Source: Halobacillus alkaliphilus (lineage in GTDB: Bacteria > Bacillota > Bacilli > Bacillales > Halobacillaceae). From it: a stretch of DNA of 48,138 nucleotides. Location: NCBI RefSeq assembly GCF_900113125.1, contig NZ_FOOG01000032.1, positions 1-48,138 on the forward strand, written 5' to 3'. The notes below the pieces were generated by a model. It saw only the letters and a list, made by a program, of their open reading frames with translations, was not told the DNA's origin and searched no databases. The stretch's first letter is position 1. Each line of letters starts with the position of its first letter. The position numbers and the translations under genes are program-made. Positions 43,039 through 48,138 of the stretch are shown piece after piece.

Positions 43039-43389
43039 ATGAAACCGATGATTCGTGAATATAGTAACGATGAAAAGTTGATGACAGACGTTAAATCATT
43101 ACAGGATAATGGCATCCACCCAACCGATATATACATTCTTTCCCATGATGATGACCGCACCAATCGCATCGCTAACAATGTGGATGCAAACACGATCGGG
43201 TTTTCCGAACAGGATTTCACCAATATCATCAGTAACATTTTCAGCAAACAAGGTGACGAGCTGCGTACGAAGCTACAGGAAATGGGATTCTCAGAGTCTG
43301 AAGCTGAAGAATACGAAGAGGATATGGATGAAGGAAAAGTTCTTCTCATCCTGACCGATCAGGAGAAAACTTCAGGCATTTTAGACTAA
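43039..43389 (+). CDS. General stress protein, YflT domain (GSP17M-like)
   Basis: Start at 43039 with AAAGGAGATG; 116 residues. MIREYSNDEKLMTDVKSLQ, HPTDIYILSHDDDRTNRIA, LQEMGFSESEAEEYEEDMD and KVLLILTD are the conserved blocks of the YflT family. Acidic and soluble. In B. subtilis YflT is part of the sigma-B regulon, and the promoter at 42972-42996 fits that. Molecular role unknown. Terminator at 43401-43432. Confidence 0.88.
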   Translation: MKPMIREYSNDEKLMTDVKSLQDNGIHPTDIYILSHDDDRTNRIANNVDANTIGFSEQDFTNIISNIFSKQGDELRTKLQEMGFSESEAEEYEEDMDEGKVLLILTDQEKTSGILD

Positions 43390-43400
43390 ATCAAAATTAT

Positions 43401-43432
43401 AGCTCACTGACGCTGTCAGTGAGCTCTTTTTA
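43401..43432 (+). terminator. Rho-independent terminator
   Basis: AGCTCACTGAC/GTCAGTGAGCT stem followed by TTTTT; the tail overlaps the stop of the convergent gene. Confidence 0.92.
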
Positions 43433-44878
43433 ATAGGTAGTAAACCAAGTCCATTTTTGGAGATGATACGTAATGTAGCGAACAAGAGTTAAATTCCCTT
43501 TGTTTTCCTCATAGTCCGCTGTGTAATGTCCGCTGTCATTATTCCAAATCCGTTCGAAATATTGGTCTACCTCTTGAAATACGTCCTCATCTGATTTCCC
43601 TTTTATAACTACATCTGCTTCCAGGTTTAAATTCGACAGGTTACGCCGGGTGTAATTCGCAGAACCTCCGATGATTACACTATTGCTTCCTTTATTAATA
43701 TACAGCATTTTTGTATGATACTGTTCAATGTTTACATCATACCACCTTAAGTTAATGTTGTTATTTCCAAGCCGCTGCATTTCTGCTGCTACTGGCAAGT
43801 TAGGCAGTCCGGGTTTCTCATGCCCGAAGGATTTTTTATTCGGATCCATTACAATATTGACGGTTGCTCCGCGATCCGCTGCCTTATCCAGAAGGTCAAT
43901 AATGTTGCGATCCGACAAGTAGTACATGCCGAGCCACACTTCATCGCCATTTCCCGCTTTTTTCAATTCTTTTTGTATCGAGCGATAGATTTTTCCTTCG
44001 GTTACAAACTGAGTACTTAAATTACCCTCCTGCTTCTCCCAGGAGCGATTTTCATACTCCGGGAAATCCGCTTCTCCAGAATAATTGACTACCGCTTCCT
44101 CTGCCTCTAAGATATCTTTAATAATTGGCCCTTCCATTTTGAACGCTGCGTTTTCGTGATAGCCGCTGGCATCATGAGGATTAGCCGTCGATACCATGGC
44201 AGCATCCTCTGTAACAAGAAGCTTTCTGTGGTTAGCTTTAATATTCAGCAATTTCAAATAGGATCGCAGGGTTACATCCGGAGCTTCTTTGGCCAGAGGA
44301 TTACCGATCCATCCTTCTCCACCTGTGCCTGTCCAGGAAAAAAACAGACGCCAGATACTGGAGTAAACTGGATTGGAATCCCGCAGCTGATTCAGGTTTG
44401 TTAATACAACGTCGACCCCTGCATCTTTCAGACGGCGAATGGTCTCAGATTCATAGGATCCGTAAATCGTGTTAATTTGATCAGTAATAAACACAACTTT
44501 AAGATCAGGAACTTCTTCTTTCTGACGGACAATCGCGTTTACCAGATTCTCTGAAATCGCAGGGAACTCCTGCTTCCCATCCGTATAACCATTAAATAAA
44601 AACATATCTGCGACAATAAAGTCATCAGCCTCTGCAATGGTGTTGTTTATCTCCTGGAAGATCTGCCGGTCGTGTACCGTTTCCCCCGCTTCATTTTCGT
44701 AAGTCAAATCGTAAAAAAATTCAATGTCATCCATTGAATGAACGTCGCCCTCATAAGAAACCCCTTCAGGAAGTGCCTTCCAAGAGGTGTGATAACCGAT
44801 TGTAATCGAAATAATAATAATGAATGCCAATATAATCCAAAAGACCTTACTTTTATGTAATTTCTTTAGTTTTTTCAC
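43430..44878 (-). CDS. Phospholipase D-like / cardiolipin synthase-like protein
   Basis: GTG start with GGGGGG; 482 residues. N-terminal membrane anchor (residues 12-30), then two PLD domains. HKD-type motifs are HRKLLVTE (217-224) with TANPHD after it, and HTKMLYIN (388-395) with GGSANYTRRN. The Asp of HxK(x)4D is Glu224 in the first and Asn395 in the second. The His and Lys that make the phospho-enzyme are kept. Members transfer phosphatidyl groups or hydrolyse phospholipids; which it does is not evident. Single gene. Confidence 0.85.
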   Translation of the reverse strand: MKKLKKLHKSKVFWIILAFIIIISITIGYHTSWKALPEGVSYEGDVHSMDDIEFFYDLTYENEAGETVHDRQIFQEINNTIAEADDFIVADMFLFNGYTDGKQEFPAISENLVNAIVRQKEEVPDLKVVFITDQINTIYGSYESETIRRLKDAGVDVVLTNLNQLRDSNPVYSSIWRLFFSWTGTGGEGWIGNPLAKEAPDVTLRSYLKLLNIKANHRKLLVTEDAAMVSTANPHDASGYHENAAFKMEGPIIKDILEAEEAVVNYSGEADFPEYENRSWEKQEGNLSTQFVTEGKIYRSIQKELKKAGNGDEVWLGMYYLSDRNIIDLLDKAADRGATVNIVMDPNKKSFGHEKPGLPNLPVAAEMQRLGNNNINLRWYDVNIEQYHTKMLYINKGSNSVIIGGSANYTRRNLSNLNLEADVVIKGKSDEDVFQEVDQYFERIWNNDSGHYTADYEENKGNLTLVRYITYHLQKWTWFTTY

Positions 44879-44961
44879 GTTTATCCCCCCTTTTTAAATA
44901 CTTTACTGTTTAGCCCTCATCCTTTTGGCTCAAACCTGGTAAATAATAGGTTGATACACCT

Positions 44962-45004
44962 AAAAAACCCTGACTAGAAAGAGGGACTCTAGTCAGGGTT
45001 TTAT
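44962..45004 (-). terminator. Terminator of thiT
   Basis: AACCCTGACTAGA paired with TCTAGTCAGGGTT, T-rich on the minus strand (TTTTTTAGG). Confidence 0.88.
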
Positions 45005-45571
45005 TTATCTTACAATTAGTTTTGGACGCTTTACAAAAAGTAAACTGACCACAAGAGCACTCAGAATAAATGCAGGCAGCATATAACCTCCGTTATAGAG
45101 AAGTGAATATAGCCACACCGGCTGACCTTCTGGTGCAAACTTTCCATAAAATACAATACCGGCAATGAAGTGCCCTATAAATCTAAGAGAGCTGCCGATG
45201 AGACAGCCGAATACTATCCACATAATCAACGACTTTTTATGATTTTCTTTGATCGAATTCCAGAGCGGTTTAGCTACCACTCCTGCAAGACCGATGACGG
45301 CAAAAGCCAGAATATAGTCGATAAGGGTTTGAACCGGGGTGATAATGATGGCTCCAGTCAGAATTTGATAGAATCCCAGTAATAGTCCGGTCAGCACTCC
45401 ACCTCTCACGCCCCAGCGGAAGGCCATTATAAATACCGGAACCATGGCGAATGATATCGATCCGCCCTGAGCCCATAGCTTAAAGGATAGAAACGGTATG
45501 ATATCCAGCAAAATGGCAAGTGCTGAGAAAATCGCCACCTCTACCATAAATAATACTCTTCTATTTTTCAT
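45005..45571 (-). CDS. thiT: Thiamine transporter ThiT (ECF S component)
   Basis: Start at 45571 with AAAGGAGAGG; 188 residues, six helices. S component for thiamine of the energy-coupling factor transporter, sharing the EcfA/A'/T module coded elsewhere. Signature regions: LDIIPFLSFKLWAQGGSISF with the conserved Trp and Gly-Gly, FRWGVRGGVLTGLLLG and LRFIGHFIAGIVFYG. The upstream TPP riboswitch and attenuator support the substrate. Frames starting further upstream would lie inside the attenuator. Confidence 0.93.
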   Translation of the reverse strand: MKNRRVLFMVEVAIFSALAILLDIIPFLSFKLWAQGGSISFAMVPVFIMAFRWGVRGGVLTGLLLGFYQILTGAIIITPVQTLIDYILAFAVIGLAGVVAKPLWNSIKENHKKSLIMWIVFGCLIGSSLRFIGHFIAGIVFYGKFAPEGQPVWLYSLLYNGGYMLPAFILSALVVSLLFVKRPKLIVR

Positions 45572-45593
45572 TGTATCCTCTCCTTTTAAAGAC

Positions 45594-45652
45594 ACAAAAA
45601 AAGCAATGCCAAAGGGAAGCTTCCTGATGGAGGAGTCCCGACTGCATTGCAC
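45594..45652 (-). terminator. Attenuator terminator between TPP riboswitch and thiT
   Basis: GCAATGC/GCATTGC stem with an inner GGGA/TCCC stem, followed by T7 on the minus strand and located between the aptamer and the thiT ribosome binding site. TPP binding would favour termination. Confidence 0.85.
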
Positions 45653-45660
45653 CATCAAAA

Positions 45661-45751
45661 AAGCCGCCATCCCTGCGTCAGTATTAACTGACAGGTTCGA
45701 AGGGTCTGAACATCGTTCACTCTCAGCCGGAAGGCTCCCCTTGAAGGCTTT
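45661..45751 (-). promoter_or_regulatory. TPP (thiamine pyrophosphate) riboswitch
   Basis: Minus-strand order AGGGGAGC, CGGCTGAGAGTGAACG, CAGACCCTTCGAACCTGTCA, ACTGACGCAGGGATGGC matches the THI-box aptamer, including the diagnostic CTGAGA and GAACCTG cores. The P1 stem is formed by AAAGCC and GGCTTT. Confidence 0.93.
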
Positions 45752-45845
45752 ATACCGTTACTTTTCTTGATATATTCCATATTATAGTAGTTTTCTGTTT
45801 AATCTTCAACTATTCTCTCTTATTCCCGCTGAAAGTCTCAGAAAG

Positions 45846-46598
45846 TTACCCCATGGTCTTTGCATACATTTCAAAGAATTCCAGACTTCTCTCTATAATT
45901 AAGTCCTGGTCATGATCGAGCGTAGCCACATGGTAGCTGTTTTCTAAATGGACAATTTCTTTATGTTCTGAAAAAACCGAATCAAAGATCATCTCTGAAT
46001 TATGAGGCGGAACCACATGATCTTCATCCGATACAAAAATCAGAATCGGACAATGCACACCTGACAATTTCTCTTGCACCTGATTCATTAAAGTAAGCAG
46101 CTGATTCACTGAACTTACAGGCGTTCTCTCATAAGCCAGTTCTTCCACTTCCGGATTTTTAATATCAGAACCAATGGCATCTATAAAGCGCTCTTCCATA
46201 GCGACCGTTCCTTCCATGGCTGGAATTTTAATTGCCGCATTAATGGGAATGACGCCTTTAATGTCTGGAAATTTTTCTGCGATATGAAGGGCTAATGTAC
46301 CTCCCATTGATAAACCGACCACAAAAATCATGTCACAGCGATTTTTGAGCCAATGATAGCCATCTTCTACCGACTGAATCCAGTCCTCATAGGTCGTGGT
46401 TTCCATATCTTCAGGTGTCGTTCCGTGACCTTTTAATCGTGGGCCGAATACGGTGTATCCTTCCTTTGCATAAGCTTCCGCAAGCGGCCTCATGCTTTGA
46501 GTAGTTCCGGTAAATCCATGCGAGATAAGGATACCTACTTCATTGCCTTCAAAACGGATTTCCTCTGCTCCTTTTAATACGATGGGCTGTTCTGCCAT
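45846..46598 (-). CDS. Alpha/beta hydrolase, monoacylglycerol lipase / Est30-type carboxylesterase
   Basis: 250 residues. Oxyanion region HGFTGTTQSM (27-36), nucleophile Ser97 in GLSMGG, Asp193 in SDEDHVVPP and His223 in SYHVATLD make the catalytic triad, with spacing like Bacillus monoacylglycerol lipase and Est30. A short cap lies around 120-165. No signal peptide, so cytosolic. GGGGAG precedes the ATG. It is 57 bp downstream of the SDR gene at 46656, so possibly in one unit with it. Confidence 0.9.
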   Translation of the reverse strand: MAEQPIVLKGAEEIRFEGNEVGILISHGFTGTTQSMRPLAEAYAKEGYTVFGPRLKGHGTTPEDMETTTYEDWIQSVEDGYHWLKNRCDMIFVVGLSMGGTLALHIAEKFPDIKGVIPINAAIKIPAMEGTVAMEERFIDAIGSDIKNPEVEELAYERTPVSSVNQLLTLMNQVQEKLSGVHCPILIFVSDEDHVVPPHNSEMIFDSVFSEHKEIVHLENSYHVATLDHDQDLIIERSLEFFEMYAKTMG

Positions 46599-46655
46599 GA
46601 CCGATCTCCCCTTTCATTTCCTTCTGTACTGTTACCCAGATTTTGGATTACGAAA

Positions 46656-47495
46656 CTAAGAGGAACGTATTTGCCTTAGAATCAGCTTTTCAAGCCATGC
46701 CCAGGGCAGCACTCTTTTCAGGATAATATTGAACCTGACACCGGGGCCGATGGGGTATCGCAGTCGAGATAAGCTGTCTTTATCAGAAAGCTTCGCCATT
46801 AGCTGGGAAACATCGTCAGGATCGCTCCGTTTTCCCTGCTGCATTGCCTTCCAAAGATCTTTCATATAATCGGCGTAAGGAGAATCAGGATTGTGGACCT
46901 CCTCAGGCAGTTCCATTCCCGATGACCAAATATTCGTTTGATAAGACCCAGGCTCAATTAGAGCCACATCGATGCCAAATGGTTTCATCTCAAGCCGCAG
47001 ACTCTCTGAAAATCCTTCGAGTGCGTGTTTGGATGCAACATAGGCGGATAACCCTGGAAAGCCGATCAAACCACTCACACTGCTGACATTCATGATCTTT
47101 CCGCTTCTCTGCCGTCTCATAATTGGCAGGATGGCTTGGGTTACACGAATGACACCAAAGAGATTCGTTTCAAATTGACGTCGATACGCTTCGATAGGAA
47201 CTTGTTCAACAAATCCACCCAAAGCATATCCAGCATTGTTGACTAATATATCTATCCGTTCAGTCTCCTGCACTCGATTCTCGAATTCAAATAATGAAAA
47301 AGAATCAGTCACATCTAGTGGCCAGACTTCAATACGCCGAGTGATCTCTTCATCTATATCCTCTGAAAAAAATGCCTTGGCTTTATCCATATTTCTCATT
47401 GTGGCTATCACGTGAAATCCTCGGGCAGCGCACTTTACGGCGGTTTGAAAACCAAAACCGCTTGAAGCCCCCGTTATTAATACTGTTTTTTCCAT
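46656..47495 (-). CDS. SDR-family oxidoreductase (classical, NADP-type)
   Basis: 279 residues. Cofactor motif TGASSGFGFQT (residues 8-18), ATMRN at the end of beta 2 (Arg favours NADP), NNAG near 86 and catalytic YVASK near 152. The long C-terminal extension after GIDVALIEPGSYQTNIW is typical of the retinol-dehydrogenase-like classical SDRs. AGGAGG precedes the start. Substrate unknown; perhaps lipid-related given the lipase gene downstream. Confidence 0.87.
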   Translation of the reverse strand: MEKTVLITGASSGFGFQTAVKCAARGFHVIATMRNMDKAKAFFSEDIDEEITRRIEVWPLDVTDSFSLFEFENRVQETERIDILVNNAGYALGGFVEQVPIEAYRRQFETNLFGVIRVTQAILPIMRRQRSGKIMNVSSVSGLIGFPGLSAYVASKHALEGFSESLRLEMKPFGIDVALIEPGSYQTNIWSSGMELPEEVHNPDSPYADYMKDLWKAMQQGKRSDPDDVSQLMAKLSDKDSLSRLRYPIGPGVRFNIILKRVLPWAWLEKLILRQIRSS

Positions 47496-47586
47496 ACAAT
47501 CGCCTCCTAATCAGCGTCTGTTTAAATTTCTATAAAGTCATCATGTTCCCCTTCTTTTAATAGCTCCGTTAAGTAACTGCGAATTT

Positions 47587-48138
47587 GTTAACTTATTCAG
47601 CTCAAGGGCCGGTTAGTTGAAGACTCAGTTTCGAGATAAATTGGGTCCGCTACTCTATGTGGAAGAGGGCTGGTGGGGAAATAACTCGTCTTGTTCCATC
47701 ACCCAGACACTCGAGACATAAGCCGCTCATCAACGGATTGAAAAACCGCAACCCTTTTGATGGTCGGCTTATGCTGGTCGTGTCTTTCGGGGTGATTCCA
47801 CATTTATACACTTTCCTATGGCCCTACACGACGTAGGGTCGATCGACGTTGCCACAGGACGTGGCGATCTTAGTCGATCCTCCTTTTACCATCAGCTTCC
47901 TCGCTCGTTTCACTCCCTGCGGAATCTCACCTAATCCCTTCTCCCGCTCTTACACGCTCATAAGTCATAAGCGTAAATCAGGACATAAACGACGATGAGT
48001 GCTATCCAGCTCCAGCACCTAGCGGCTAGTGAGACTTCCCTCACTTCTGTACGATAAGTCAACATCGAATCGCTCCGCTCTTCGTGTTTCCTTTATCTCC
48101 GCCAGCTTCAGGCTAGTTTCGGTGCCTAGCCTCTCGAG
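47587..48138 (+). repeat. Dispersed mosaic repeat, copy G (runs off right edge)
   Basis: Starts with the GGGCCGGTTAG arm and GACTCAGTTTCGAGATA but continues with AAATTGGGTCCGC, which in copies D and E follows the other arm, so it is recombinant. It holds the 57-nt hairpin module at 47717-47773 and the CACAGGACGTGGCGATC module of copies A, C and D. The closing arm is not seen before the sequence end. Confidence 0.8.
47960..48138 (+). repeat. Second intergenic repeat type nested in or abutting copy G
   Basis: CCAGCTCCAGCACCTAGCGG, GAGACTTCCCTCACTTC, GATAAGTCAACATCGAATCG, CTCCGCTCTTCGTGTTTCC and the end CTCTCGAG are not present in any other copy here. The style (TCCAGCTCCAGC..CTAG and GCTTCGC-type runs) resembles GC-rich intergenic repeats seen in other Bacillaceae. 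Boundaries are unclear because the window ends. Confidence 0.5.

Overview
The window looks like chromosomal DNA from a low-GC Gram-positive of the Bacillaceae, most likely a moderately halophilic, Halobacillus-like bacterium. This is inferred from strong AGGAGG-type ribosome binding sites, a sigma-B promoter, a GlnR/TnrA box, YflT-, YrzI- and DUF4181-type proteins, a CPA1 Na+/H+ antiporter, and a stand-alone glutamine synthetase that resembles the salt-linked second enzyme described in Halobacillus. No rRNA, tRNA, CRISPR array or prophage was seen.

Layout, 1-10 kb: the 5' part of an IS200/IS605-type tnpB runs off the left edge. It is followed by molybdenum cofactor genes moeA-moaA, a cluster of tiny YrzI-like ORFs, an HD-domain protein that seems to lack any NTG start codon, an SDR dehydrogenase, an HPr-like protein without phosphorylation sites, a small FAD protein, corA, and a GNAT/membrane-anchored protein pair. 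10-21 kb: Mn-dependent pyrophosphatase ppaC, a nitrogen-regulated glutamine synthetase, a stand-alone rsgA, a VanW protein, two Gfo/Idh/MocA dehydrogenases in tandem, and an ABC-2 export system. 21-34 kb: nitroreductase and sirtuin, Na+/H+ antiporter, gapN, a DJ-1/PfpI protein, a penicillin-acylase-family enzyme, an aldo/keto reductase and several small membrane proteins.

34-48 kb: a formate dehydrogenase operon (fdhD-fdhF-DUF1641), whose Mo enzyme would use the cofactor made by moeA/moaA; an ArsR-type regulator plus MFS transporter pair with matching twin-palindrome operators; small membrane proteins; a DUF1028 protein; a sigma-B-controlled YflT stress protein; a phospholipase-D-like protein; thiT under a TPP riboswitch with attenuator; a lipase-like hydrolase; and a second SDR.

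The most distinctive feature is a dispersed, mosaic, non-coding repeat family of 0.2-0.65 kb with at least seven recognisable copies (near 5.7, 9.5, 15.6, 18.0, 21.3, 23.4 and 47.6 kb) and one degenerate copy near 41.9 kb. All good copies are bounded by inverted copies of a GACTCAGTTTCGAGATA-type sequence, and the best preserved have outer GTTGATTT ends. Interiors are exchanged and inverted between copies, and three copies share a conserved hairpin of about 57 nt. Other points of interest are the YrzI-like tiny-ORF operon, the probable AUC start codon, the CTAATTAG-N8-CTAATTAG operators, and a glutamine synthetase with Asp in place of the feedback Arg.
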